Positions 25,034-32,981 of a stretch of DNA of 64,000 nucleotides are shown piece by piece. Origin of the DNA: Edaphobacter dinghuensis. Lineage in GTDB: Bacteria > Acidobacteriota > Terriglobia > Terriglobales > Acidobacteriaceae. The position numbers were made by a program, and so were the translations under genes. Position 1 is the first letter of the stretch; every line of letters starts with the position of its first letter. The notes under the pieces were generated by a model. It saw nothing but the letters and a program-made list of their open reading frames with translations. It had not been told where the DNA came from and did not search any database. The stretch is taken from the NCBI RefSeq assembly GCF_014640335.1, contig NZ_BMGT01000003.1, positions 789,149 through 853,148 of the forward strand. The letters are read 5' to 3'.

Positions 25034-26845
25034 ATGAAACGCATTTTCTCAATTCTCTTTCTCTCGCTCTGTTTTGCTAGCGCTGCTCATGCGACTACCT
25101 GGTACGTGCGTACTGATGGCGGCACGGCCACCGAGTGTACAGGGAAGACGAACGCTCCCTATCCGGGGTCGGGTAAAGGAAAGGCATGCGCCTACAACCA
25201 TCCTTTTTATCTGGTCACCAACAATACGGACGGCTCTAAGTTTGCCTGGAAGATTGCCGGAGGCGATACCGTCCAGTTTGAGGACGTAGGCCCGTACTAC
25301 ATCGGGCAGGCATTGAAAGGCGTTGGACAATCGTGGCTGGCCTGCGTGGGGGACAATCTGGATTGCGTGCTTCCTGCTCTTCCTGCTGGAACCGCAGCAA
25401 AGCCCACCAGATTTTTAGGAAAGAATGCGGGAAGCTGTCACACCGCCGGGCATACGGGAACGTTGAATCCTACCCAATGGATCGGGCTCAATGCCGATTT
25501 CTGGATGTTGAGCATCATGGATACGTCCAACGTGGATGTGGAGTGCTTCGACTTTACACAACCTGATCAGTGCTCGATGGGAGGAACGGGGTTCTTACCT
25601 CACGACCAGATCTGTTCTAACGGTGCCAATAATTTTGTGAAGCACGGTCTGATGCTGAGTTATCTGACCGGGCAAGGGCCGTCGAACGCGAAGGTCGCAG
25701 ACCTCTCGATCCATGGGCTTGGAGGCGAGGCCATCAGTGGCGGCAAGATGAACAAAGCAGCCGGAGATGTGATGAACCTCACGGACATCTATCTGTATGG
25801 CAATGGCGGAGCTGGGTTCGACTCAGATGCCGGTGGGTGCGGAAACTCCTGCGAATCGGTCGGCACCGTCAACATCGCGCACTGGGTGGTGAACTGGAAC
25901 GGATGTGTCGAGGTGAAGCCCAACGGCGGAACCATCGGCGGGAAGGGCTATACCGATTGCACCGACCAGTCTCATTCAGGGTATGGCGATGGCTTTACCA
26001 TGATTGCTGAAGGCAACAGCACATGGAACATCTCCGACATCTCTGTGAATTGGAATACGCAGGACGGATTCGATGGACTGCACATGGGGGATGATCCGAC
26101 TACGACTCCCCTCGTCAACATCTCGCGACTGAGCGCCCAGGGGAATATGGGGCAGCAGATCAAAACGGGTGGAGACATTACGCTTCGCAATAGTTGGGTC
26201 AATACGAACTGCCGCAGGCTGGCTTATCCGTTCGCAGATAATCCGGCAGACTACAACAAGGTCTTAGGCGATTTCTGCCGTGCCGGCCCGATTGGAAATG
26301 CCATCCAATTGCTCGACGGGCGCTATGCCATCATTCAGAACAACACTACGCTGGGTTATAGCCATACGATGTGGGCCTTTCTATGTGTCGAAGGGCAGAA
26401 GTGCGGAAGAGGAACGAAGGTCGTCTTCCAGAACAATCTGAACTATGGAACGCAGGACCCTAACTCGGGCGACATTGCGACACCGGCCGGGCTCTATTTT
26501 GGCGAAGACCAGTTTGCGATTACAAACCCATTCGCGAATCCGGGCAGCGCGATCGATCATAATCTGTGGTTCGGAGTGCGCGGAACCGGGCCGTTCAGAG
26601 CCTGCCCTCAGGATATCCACGAGAAAAATGCAGTGTGCAAAGATCCTTTGCTGATGGGTGAGGTGCAGACGGGGAAGGAGCAGGACGGCCTTACTCCGTT
26701 TCCCCGGGCAAACAGCCCTGCGCTGAAGGCGGGTGCGGCGATTACAGGAATCACTGCCGACTTTACCGGTGCGCCGCACTCTACGCCACCGGCGATTGGC
26801 GCCTTTTCTTCCCCGGCTGGAGCAGGCTTGCAGTCCCATCGGTGA
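25034..26845 (+). CDS. Secreted right-handed beta-helix-like protein of unknown function
   Basis: 603 residues with a signal peptide (RIFSILFLSLCFASAAHA, then TTWYV). The start is supported by AAGGAG six bases upstream. The body looks like a parallel beta-helix: repeated short strands such as NVDVECFDF, NLTDIYLYGNGGAGF, WNISDISVNWNTQDGF and LVNISRLSAQGNMGQQ. It has an unusual number of cysteines (over 15), suggesting disulfides in the exported form. Related helix proteins include pectinases and polysaccharide-binding proteins, but no catalytic motif is recognisable. It stands alone between two tRNA-Arg genes. Confidence 0.72.
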   Translation: MKRIFSILFLSLCFASAAHATTWYVRTDGGTATECTGKTNAPYPGSGKGKACAYNHPFYLVTNNTDGSKFAWKIAGGDTVQFEDVGPYYIGQALKGVGQSWLACVGDNLDCVLPALPAGTAAKPTRFLGKNAGSCHTAGHTGTLNPTQWIGLNADFWMLSIMDTSNVDVECFDFTQPDQCSMGGTGFLPHDQICSNGANNFVKHGLMLSYLTGQGPSNAKVADLSIHGLGGEAISGGKMNKAAGDVMNLTDIYLYGNGGAGFDSDAGGCGNSCESVGTVNIAHWVVNWNGCVEVKPNGGTIGGKGYTDCTDQSHSGYGDGFTMIAEGNSTWNISDISVNWNTQDGFDGLHMGDDPTTTPLVNISRLSAQGNMGQQIKTGGDITLRNSWVNTNCRRLAYPFADNPADYNKVLGDFCRAGPIGNAIQLLDGRYAIIQNNTTLGYSHTMWAFLCVEGQKCGRGTKVVFQNNLNYGTQDPNSGDIATPAGLYFGEDQFAITNPFANPGSAIDHNLWFGVRGTGPFRACPQDIHEKNAVCKDPLLMGEVQTGKEQDGLTPFPRANSPALKAGAAITGITADFTGAPHSTPPAIGAFSSPAGAGLQSHR

Positions 26846-26942
26846 TCGTTCGGGCTCAAGCGGCATGCCATGACCCGTATCGACCTTGTGGGAAGATTTG
26901 TTCCTAATAACTACCTATCAATTGCATATATGAAGCGCATAG

Positions 26943-26979
26943 CCTCGGTTGGCATAAAAATCCAACTGAGGTTCCTTCG
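26943..26979 (+). promoter_or_regulatory. Hairpin covering the ribosome binding site of the PEP-CTERM gene
   Basis: CCTCGGTTGG (26943-26952) pairs with CCAACTGAGG (26962-26971), one wobble, loop of nine bases. The 3' arm contains the GAGG ribosome site eight bases before the ATG at 26980, so the folded leader would hide it. Confidence 0.55.
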
Positions 26980-27681
26980 ATGCGTTTAGCCGTCAGTTTC
27001 CTTGCCGCAGCAGCCTTGACTCTTGTGCTTACCCCCGCAGCCTTGGCGGACAGTATTCAACTTACGGTTAATTCGAGCTTATTGGTTAATGTATCGAGTC
27101 CAGATGATAATTTCTGGGGTCAATTTGTTAATGTCTCTTCAGAACCGTACATGTTGGGTCATCCAGAAATTAATTCCGCGGCTTCGATACCGTTTTCAAA
27201 TATCTCAGTGCTTGTGCCGGATGGCAGTTTGATTACCTCAGCCGTTATGAGTATTGCTGTACAAACGAATACATTCCAAGCTGGCACCGGGATACTGGTG
27301 GCTAAAGGAGCGTTTGGATGGGTTATCGATCCTTCCATTCCATCCGTAGCACCTGTCTTTTCTTCGGCGAATGTGGACGCCATCGTAGACGACGCCTTCT
27401 ATAATCATGAGTTAATTATCAATGGCAATGAGGTTTCAACGAATGTCCAAGATGTTGACCTCGATCTCAGTGGTGTTATCTTCCCGAATGGCTATAGCGG
27501 AGGAACTAACTGGGCTGGTTATATTGGAGGCTCCGGACAGGTGGATATTCCATACACCGTCCAACTGGATGTCACGTATACACCCGCACCCGTTCCTGAA
27601 CCATCCAGCGTAGTTTTGCTCGGCACCGGTCTGCTTGGCCTTGCGGGAGTTGCTCGACGCAGGTTTCTCTCACGAGCGTAG
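26980..27681 (+). CDS. PEP-CTERM sorting domain protein
   Basis: 233 residues: signal peptide (FLAAAALTLVLTPAALA), a Ser/Asn-rich beta-type domain of about 180 residues with no recognised family, then the PEP-CTERM tail PVPEPSSVVLLGTGLLGLAG with the basic end RRRFLSRA. Such tails are recognised by exosortase/EpsH-type sorting in biofilm-forming Gram-negatives. No exosortase is in the window. The gene is visibly more AT-rich than its neighbours. Confidence 0.85.
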   Translation: MRLAVSFLAAAALTLVLTPAALADSIQLTVNSSLLVNVSSPDDNFWGQFVNVSSEPYMLGHPEINSAASIPFSNISVLVPDGSLITSAVMSIAVQTNTFQAGTGILVAKGAFGWVIDPSIPSVAPVFSSANVDAIVDDAFYNHELIINGNEVSTNVQDVDLDLSGVIFPNGYSGGTNWAGYIGGSGQVDIPYTVQLDVTYTPAPVPEPSSVVLLGTGLLGLAGVARRRFLSRA

Positions 27682-27754
27682 GAGAGAGTGAATTATCTTT
27701 CTTGCGCTCGCTGAAGTTTGTGAAGTAGTCCTAATTTCGTACATAACAAACGAA

Positions 27755-27785
27755 AGCCCCTCATTCCTGAGGGGCTAACTTATTG
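27755..27785. terminator. Bidirectional terminator between PEP-CTERM gene and tRNA-Arg
   Basis: Perfect 9-bp stem AGCCCCTCA / TGAGGGGCT with a four-base loop. On the minus strand it is followed by TTTCGTTTGTT, ending the tRNA transcript; on the plus strand by AACTTATT. Confidence 0.8.
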
Positions 27786-27792
27786 ATTCTTG

Positions 27793-27869
27793 TGGTGCGC
27801 CCGGAGAGATTCGAACTCCCGACCCTTTGGTTCGAAGCCAAATGCTCTATCCAGCTGAGCTACGGGCGC
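27793..27869 (-). tRNA. tRNA-Arg (anticodon TCG)
   Basis: Minus-strand cloverleaf: acceptor GCGCCCG/CGGGCGC, D arm GCTCAGCTGGATAGAGC, anticodon stem TTTGG, loop CTTCGAA, stem CCAAA, T arm GGGAGTTCGAATCTC, coded CCA. It decodes CGA/CGG. The acceptor stem and the six bases just upstream (CAATGT) are the same as in the other tRNA-Arg gene. Confidence 0.95.
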
Positions 27870-27903
27870 ACATTGAAAACTAAAAATAATAATTGCTGCG
27901 AAG

Positions 27904-28170
27904 CTATTGTGCTGCCGTGGGCTCCGGCTCGGGGAGCGGAGGCGCGAACATGGGCATGGTCTCGACGATGTCGAGGCCAGCGCGGCGCAGGAGCTGGTGG
28001 ATGACCGGCTCGGTGAGGCGGGTGGCGTCGTACTCGATGCGGACGGTCCTTTCGGCTTCGTTCAATGCGATGCGACGAACGCCGTAGACTTCGCGGATTT
28101 TAGCGATGGCAAGGGTAGCGGCCTCGGTGGGCGGCACTCCGTAGCGGTACAGAACATCAAGCTGGGTCAT
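27904..28170 (-). CDS. Small HMA-like ferredoxin-fold protein
   Basis: 88 residues from the ATG at 28170 (MTQLDVLYRYG). The order strand-helix-strand-strand-helix-strand (TQLDVLYRYG, EAATLAIAKIREVYGV, RRIALNEAERTVRIEYD, VIHQLLRRAGLDI) matches the heavy-metal-associated fold, but there is no CxxC metal site. The C-terminus is Pro/Glu-rich. Possibly a regulatory or orphan metal-chaperone-like domain; function unknown. Divergent from the HAD gene, with 43 bases between starts. Confidence 0.65.
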   Translation of the reverse strand: MTQLDVLYRYGVPPTEAATLAIAKIREVYGVRRIALNEAERTVRIEYDATRLTEPVIHQLLRRAGLDIVETMPMFAPPLPEPEPTAAQ

Positions 28171-28213
28171 GCATTGATGATAGCAGCGGGCCGGGCTACG
28201 TAGAATTGAAGAT

Positions 28214-28810
28214 ATGGGGATTTCTCTGGTTGAGGGCACGTTTGCGGGGCTGATCTTTGATTGTGACGGGACCCTGGTGGATACAGCTCCGGCACATTGG
28301 GCGGCTTTGCAGGTGGGGCTTGATGCGTATGGGCTGACAGTGGCAAAGGAGTGGTATTACCCGAGGGGCGGCCTTACTCCCGATGCGCTGATGGATGACT
28401 ATGAGGTTCTGTTGGGCAGGCCGGTGCCGCGTGAGGACATCCTTGCGCGACATCGGGCGGCGTTTCAGGCGGGATTACAGGGTTTGCAGGAGGTCAGGGT
28501 GGTTGCAGAGATTGCGCGTGAGTGGCATGGCCGGGTGCCGATGGCGGTGGCCTCAAACGGGCGCAGGCAGAATGTCGAAGCTAGTTTGACAGTGACGAAG
28601 CTGCTGCCGCTGTTCGACTATGTCGTGACGGCTGAGGATGTGGCGCGGGGGAAGCCCGAGCCGGATGTGTTTCTGGAGGCTGCGCGCCGGATGGGGGTTG
28701 CCGCTGCGGATTGCATTGTGTTCGAAGATACTGATGAGGGGCTTGAGGGTGCCCGCAGGGCGGGGATGCGCGGGATTGATATTCGCGAGTACTTCATGCC
28801 GGTGCGGTGA
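28214..28810 (+). CDS. HAD-superfamily hydrolase (beta-phosphoglucomutase-like)
   Basis: 198 residues. Motif I FDCDGTLVDT (nucleophile Asp near residue 16), motif II VASNGR near 115, motif III Lys in ARGKPEPDVFLEAA near 145 and motif IV VFEDTDEGLEGA near 170. The cap domain lies between motifs I and II (helical, about 20-90), typical of the phosphoglucomutase/phosphatase subgroup. Substrate is probably a small sugar phosphate; not determinable. Confidence 0.85.
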   Translation: MGISLVEGTFAGLIFDCDGTLVDTAPAHWAALQVGLDAYGLTVAKEWYYPRGGLTPDALMDDYEVLLGRPVPREDILARHRAAFQAGLQGLQEVRVVAEIAREWHGRVPMAVASNGRRQNVEASLTVTKLLPLFDYVVTAEDVARGKPEPDVFLEAARRMGVAAADCIVFEDTDEGLEGARRAGMRGIDIREYFMPVR

Positions 28811-28837
28811 GGTTGTGAGGTTTGTGGCTGCGATAAC

Positions 28838-28908
28838 GGCAAAATACAGGGGTCTCTCCACTACAGCGTGCGATGAAACTGCACGCCTCCGGTCGAGATG
28901 ACGTAGTT
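28838..28908 (-). repeat. Intergenic repeat family A, reversed copy
   Basis: AAAATACAGGGGTCTCTCCAC, CGTGCGATGAAACTGCACG stem, then CCGGTCGAGATGACGTAG. It lies between the convergent HAD and thioredoxin genes. Confidence 0.78.
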
Positions 28909-28930
28909 TTCTTCGTGAAGACGTGGTGCT

Positions 28931-29419
28931 CTAAGAGGCCAGATCCTTCAGGTAGTTCATGATCTCGGGGCTGGTCCAGTCCTGAGCGGAGACGAACTTG
29001 CGGCGGATCATGCCGTTCTTGTCGATGACGTAGCTCTCGGGGATCTGCAGCGTGCCGTAGAGATGGTTGATGCGGGTGGAGGGGTCGCGGACGGTGGTGA
29101 AGTCGATGTGATGCTGGACGAGAAAGCGGCGATAGACCGCGTCGTCCTCGTCCTGGCTGACCGCGAGGACGGTGATGTTGGGCATCTGCTGCTGGAGCTT
29201 GATGAGGCTGGGAAGCTCGTCGAGGCATGGCGGGCACCATGTGGCCCATAGGTTGAGGACGACGACGTGGCCGCGGTACTTGCTGAGGTCGATGGTCTGG
29301 ACGCCGTCGCTGACGGTGAACTGGGGCGCGGGTATGCCGATCTCGTGGGGATGACTTCCACGGTCGCATCCGGCGACCAGCAACAATCCAAGGACTACGC
29401 CTGCCCAGACTTTACGCAC
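28931..29419 (-). CDS. TlpA/ResA-like thioredoxin lipoprotein
   Basis: About 162 residues. A short signal peptide ends in a lipobox (LLLVAGC), then an AhpC/TSA-type thioredoxin fold with the redox motif WATWCPPCLDE near 64 and a cis-Pro segment IPESYVID. It would reduce disulfides of exported proteins or cytochrome c. The GTG at 29419 has GGAG six bases upstream and is preferred over the GTG at 29431. Its divergent start lies about 30 bases from the glycosyltransferase start. Confidence 0.85.
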   Translation of the reverse strand: MRKVWAGVVLGLLLVAGCDRGSHPHEIGIPAPQFTVSDGVQTIDLSKYRGHVVVLNLWATWCPPCLDELPSLIKLQQQMPNITVLAVSQDEDDAVYRRFLVQHHIDFTTVRDPSTRINHLYGTLQIPESYVIDKNGMIRRKFVSAQDWTSPEIMNYLKDLAS

Positions 29420-29449
29420 ATTACGCTCCACTTCCTATAATACAAAGTC

Positions 29450-30523
29450 GTGAACTCAAGTGAGCTTGATCTTGAATTGAAGCCTGCGGCTGCGGAACTT
29501 TTGCTGTCTGTGATTATTCCTGCGCGTAACGAAGAGAGCGTACTGGGTGCGTGCCTGGCGTCGCTGGTGCGACAGTCGGAGCCGGGTTTTGCGCTCGGGT
29601 CGCAGTGGGAGTTGATTGTAGTCAATGATGACTCCACCGATAGAACGCGAGCGATTGCGGAGGGATATGAGGGCGTGGTGGTGATGGACGCGCCGCCGCT
29701 GAATTTGAATGGAGCCGGTGTGTTATCGGGCAAATCGAATGCGTGCTGGGCTGGCGCGCAGCGAGCGCGGGGAAAGCGGTTGCTGTTTACCGATGCGGAT
29801 ACGCTGCACGAGACGGGCGATCTTTCACGAGCGCTGCATGAGATGGAAAAGTATAAGGCGACGCTACTGTCGTATTCGCCGCGACAGATTGTGACCGGCT
29901 TTTGGCAACGGGCGGTGATGCCGCTGGTGTTTTCGGAGTTGGCGAGTGTCTATCCCATGAAGCAGGTCAACAATCCCGAGTCTGGTCTGGCGGCGGCGAA
30001 TGGGCAGTTTTTGATGGTGGAGCGCGACGCTTATTTTCTGGTGGGCGGGCATCGGGCGCTGGGTTCGACGGTGCTTGAGGATGTGGCACTGGCGCACAAC
30101 ATTAAGAGCGAAGAGAGAACGATACGTTTTCGCTATGCGCCCGATGCGTTGTCGACGCGGATGTATCGCAGCACAGCGGAGATGATGGAAGGGTGGACGA
30201 AGAACCTTGCGCTGCTGTTTCCGCGGGCGATCTATCTGGCGGCGTGGCGGGTGCTCGATGTGCTGCTCTTCTTTGGCCTGCCGGGGCTGGCGGTGGGAAT
30301 GTACTGGCTGCAGCCGTGGCAGCGGGGCGTGCTGTGGCTGCTTTGGGTGCGAACGCTGTGGCGGTTTTATTCGCGGGTGGCGCGGTCGAACTTTCCTGCA
30401 TCTGATGTGGTGATCTCGATTCTTGGGGTTCCGCTGTTTGTGTATCTGTTGGTAAAGAGCGTGGTGGACCACAAGGTGAAGAAGTCGGTTGCGTGGAAGG
30501 GGCGCACATATAGCGGCGGATAG
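29450..30523 (+). CDS. Family 2 glycosyltransferase, HpnB-like membrane protein
   Basis: 357 residues from GTG. GT-A domain: SVIIPARNEESVLGACLASL (about 20), NDDSTDRT, then the DxD motif FTDADTLHE near 112 and an EDVALA segment near 213. Three C-terminal helices follow (VLDVLLFFGLPGLAVGMYW; VVISILGVPLFVYLLVKS). The arrangement resembles hopene-associated HpnB and carotenoid glycosyltransferases; acidobacteria make hopanoids, but no hopanoid gene is next to it. Acceptor unknown. Confidence 0.82.
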   Translation: MNSSELDLELKPAAAELLLSVIIPARNEESVLGACLASLVRQSEPGFALGSQWELIVVNDDSTDRTRAIAEGYEGVVVMDAPPLNLNGAGVLSGKSNACWAGAQRARGKRLLFTDADTLHETGDLSRALHEMEKYKATLLSYSPRQIVTGFWQRAVMPLVFSELASVYPMKQVNNPESGLAAANGQFLMVERDAYFLVGGHRALGSTVLEDVALAHNIKSEERTIRFRYAPDALSTRMYRSTAEMMEGWTKNLALLFPRAIYLAAWRVLDVLLFFGLPGLAVGMYWLQPWQRGVLWLLWVRTLWRFYSRVARSNFPASDVVISILGVPLFVYLLVKSVVDHKVKKSVAWKGRTYSGG

Positions 30524-30606
30524 GTTTCGTATCCGCTCTTTGCGGCGGATATGATTGAAGGATGTATCCGTGCGGCTGCGCGGAGCGTCTAATAGAAAGA
30601 ACAACG

Positions 30607-31017
30607 ATGATCTTACTTACTCGCAAGGCCGAGTTTTCTTCCGCGCATTTTTATTGGAATGATGCGTGGTCCGCTGAGGAGAACCAGCGGGTCTTTGGCA
30701 AGTGCGCCAACCGCAACGGGCATGGGCATAACTACACGCTTGAGGTTACGGTTGCCGGTGAGGTCGATCCGGTATCGGGATTTGTGGTCGATCTGAAGCA
30801 GTTGAAGGACATTCTGGAACGCGAGGTGGTCAGCGTATATGACCATCGACATCTGAATCTTGAAGTGCCGGAGTTCGCGAAGAAGATTCCGACGACGGAG
30901 AACATCGCCATTGCGATCTGGCAGCGGCTCGATGGCAAGATTCCGAACGCGAAGCTGCACAGGGTTCGGGTGTATGAGATGCCTGATCTGTTTGCCGATT
31001 TTTATGGTGAGCGATGA
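30607..31017 (+). CDS. 6-pyruvoyl-tetrahydropterin synthase, copy 1
   Basis: 136 residues from the ATG at 30607. Zinc ligands are the His in SSAHFYW (about 13) and HGHNY (about 40-43); the catalytic Cys is in FGKCANRNGHG; the Asp-His pair is in YDHRHLNL and the Glu in PTTENIA. It follows the eukaryote-like PTPS pattern that turns 7,8-dihydroneopterin triphosphate into 6-pyruvoyltetrahydropterin; QueD (queuosine) enzymes are close relatives. First of three coupled genes with copy 2 (ATGA overlap) and folE. Confidence 0.87.
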   Translation: MILLTRKAEFSSAHFYWNDAWSAEENQRVFGKCANRNGHGHNYTLEVTVAGEVDPVSGFVVDLKQLKDILEREVVSVYDHRHLNLEVPEFAKKIPTTENIAIAIWQRLDGKIPNAKLHRVRVYEMPDLFADFYGER

Positions 31018-31436
31018 AAGCCTATCTTTCACGGCGATATCATTTTCCGGCCTCGCACCGTTTGAACAGCGATGCGTATGACGCAGAAGGGAACCGGGCT
31101 GTGTTCGGCAAGTGCAACAATCCGCACGGGCACGGGCATAACTACACCGTGCAGGTTACGGTGAGCGGAGAGGTCGATCCGGAGACGGGGATGGTTTGCA
31201 ATCTTGCTGATCTGGATGCGTTTGCGCAGGCGAATTTCATTGAGCGTTTTGACCACGTGAATCTGAACACGCTCGATTGCTTTCGCGAATCGGTTTCGAC
31301 TACGGAGAATCTAAGTATTGAGGTCTACCGTATTTTTAGTAGCTTTACTGCCGCTCATCTGGAGCGGGTGCATGTCGAAGAGACGAGCAATAACTCCTTC
31401 GATTATGCGGGTGGTATAGATCCCGGTTTTATCTAA
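31014..31436 (+). CDS. 6-pyruvoyl-tetrahydropterin synthase, copy 2
   Basis: 140 residues, start overlapping copy 1 stop by four bases. It keeps the zinc His (FPASHRLN), [21 protein letters not shown] and STTENLS. It is closer to animal PTPS than copy 1, especially in the [21 protein letters not shown] run. Two intact, diverged copies next to folE suggest either a heteromer or two reactions on the GTP cyclohydrolase product. Confidence 0.87.
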   Translation: MKAYLSRRYHFPASHRLNSDAYDAEGNRAVFGKCNNPHGHGHNYTVQVTVSGEVDPETGMVCNLADLDAFAQANFIERFDHVNLNTLDCFRESVSTTENLSIEVYRIFSSFTAAHLERVHVEETSNNSFDYAGGIDPGFI

Positions 31437-31449
31437 AGGAAGGTTTCTT

Positions 31450-32058
31450 ATGGCAGGCACGTCGGCCACACTTGATTCCGTTTCGCTTGAAGCTGCTTCG
31501 ACGCAGGAGCTGTACCGCGAGTTGCTGCGCCGCATGGGCGAAGACCCCGATCGCGACGGCCTGGTGCGTACACCGGAGCGTATGGAGAAGTCGATGGCCT
31601 TTTTGACGAAGGGCTATGCGATGGATGTAACCGAGGTCCTGCACGATGCGCTGTTCGATGTGGACTACGACGAGATGGTGATCGTCAAGGACATCGAGTT
31701 TTTCTCGCAGTGCGAGCATCATCTGCTGCCGTTCTTCGGCAAGGCGCACATTGCTTATGTGCCGAATGGCAAGGTGATCGGGTTGAGCAAGATTCCTCGG
31801 CTGGTCGACGTCTTCTCACGTCGGCTGCAAGTGCAGGAGCGGCTGACGAAGCAGGTGAGCGAGGCGATTCAGGATGCCATCAATCCGCAGGGCGTTGCGG
31901 TGATTCTGGAGGCGCAGCACTTGTGCATGATGATGCGTGGTGTGGAGAAGCAGCACTCGTCGACGGTGACCTCGGCGATGCTGGGTGTGTTCAAGGAACA
32001 GATGCAGACGCGCAATGAGTTTTTGTCGTTGGTGCGGCGGCAGGGAAACGGAATTTAG
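31450..32058 (+). CDS. folE: GTP cyclohydrolase I
   Basis: 202 residues. Zinc site: Cys and His in [12 protein letters not shown] (about 91-96) and Cys in [10 protein letters not shown] (about 162). Other family blocks are [20 protein letters not shown] and [13 protein letters not shown]. It converts GTP to 7,8-dihydroneopterin triphosphate, the substrate of both upstream PTPS copies and of folate synthesis. AAGGAAGG lies upstream of the ATG. Thirteen bases separate it from copy 2, so the three genes form an operon. Confidence 0.93.
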   Translation: MAGTSATLDSVSLEAASTQELYRELLRRMGEDPDRDGLVRTPERMEKSMAFLTKGYAMDVTEVLHDALFDVDYDEMVIVKDIEFFSQCEHHLLPFFGKAHIAYVPNGKVIGLSKIPRLVDVFSRRLQVQERLTKQVSEAIQDAINPQGVAVILEAQHLCMMMRGVEKQHSSTVTSAMLGVFKEQMQTRNEFLSLVRRQGNGI

Positions 32059-32092
32059 CGAATCGACGTTTAGCAACTAGACTGGGAGATGA

Positions 32093-32968
32093 ATGAACGG
32101 TCTTCTGGTATTGGATAAGCCTTCGGGGCTTACGTCGCATGACGTTGTAGCTATTGTTCGCCGGGCTACGGGCGAAAAATCTATCGGACATCTCGGCACG
32201 CTGGACCCTATGGCAACCGGGGTTTTACCGCTGCTGCTGGGCAAGTACACGCGGCTGGCGCAGTTCTTCGGGCAGGCGGAAAAGTATTATGAGGGTTCGA
32301 TTCGCTTTGGATTTGCGACGGACACCTTTGATGCTGAGGGAACTGCGGTAGGCGATCCGCAGCCGCCGACGCGCTCGCTTGAGGAGCTTCGCGAGTTGAG
32401 CAAGCGCTTTCGTGGCGAGATCGATCAAGTGCCTCCTGTTTACTCTGCGAAAAAGATCAATGGAGTTGCGGCGCATAAGCTGGCTCGTGCTGGGGTTGAG
32501 GTTGCGGTGAAGCCTGCGCGGATTACGATCCACGACTTCAGGCTGCTCGCGTTGCAAGGCGATGTTGCGACGTTCGAGATGCATGTGTCGGCCGGTGGCT
32601 ATGTTCGCTCGGTGGCGCACGAGTTGGGGCAGCTTGCAGGATGCGGCGCGCATCTGGCTTCGTTGCGGCGGACGCGGGCCGGTTTGTTCACGCTGAAGGA
32701 AGCGGTGACGGTGGAGCAGTTGAAGCAGGCGAGTGGGCCGGAGGAGATTGCGGCATTGTTGCCGCATCCCCGGACGCTGCTGCCGGAGATGCCGTCGGTG
32801 ACTGTCGATGAGCAGATGGCAGGGCGGCTGCGGAATGGAATGCAGGTGAACCTGCCGGAGTTCTCGCAGGCTCCGCTGGTGAAGGTGTTCACCAGTCCGA
32901 CGGACCTGCTGGCGATTGTGCGGCGTGTGGCAGGGACGCTGATGCAGCCGATTGTTGTGATGGGCTGA
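32093..32968 (+). CDS. truB: tRNA pseudouridine-55 synthase
   Basis: 291 residues. N-terminal LVLDKPSGLTSHDVV and the catalytic Asp motif GHLGTLDPMATGVLP near residue 40, then VPPVYSAKKINGVAAHKLAR near 120 and the C-terminal PUA-like part. TruB modifies U55 in the T loop of all tRNAs. It follows folE by 34 bases on the same strand and may be cotranscribed. The ATG has GGGAG upstream. Confidence 0.93.
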   Translation: MNGLLVLDKPSGLTSHDVVAIVRRATGEKSIGHLGTLDPMATGVLPLLLGKYTRLAQFFGQAEKYYEGSIRFGFATDTFDAEGTAVGDPQPPTRSLEELRELSKRFRGEIDQVPPVYSAKKINGVAAHKLARAGVEVAVKPARITIHDFRLLALQGDVATFEMHVSAGGYVRSVAHELGQLAGCGAHLASLRRTRAGLFTLKEAVTVEQLKQASGPEEIAALLPHPRTLLPEMPSVTVDEQMAGRLRNGMQVNLPEFSQAPLVKVFTSPTDLLAIVRRVAGTLMQPIVVMG

Positions 32969-32981
32969 TCGTTTCTTCTGG

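Noticed and set aside
24849..25037. Short open frame before the beta-helix gene
   Set aside because: It covers part of the broken tRNA and the leader, without a ribosome site.
28931..29431. TlpA-like gene as part of the FTR1 system (as in Campylobacter Cj1664/Cj1665)
   Set aside because: It is more than 5 kb from the FTR1 operon with unrelated genes between, so linkage is not supported.
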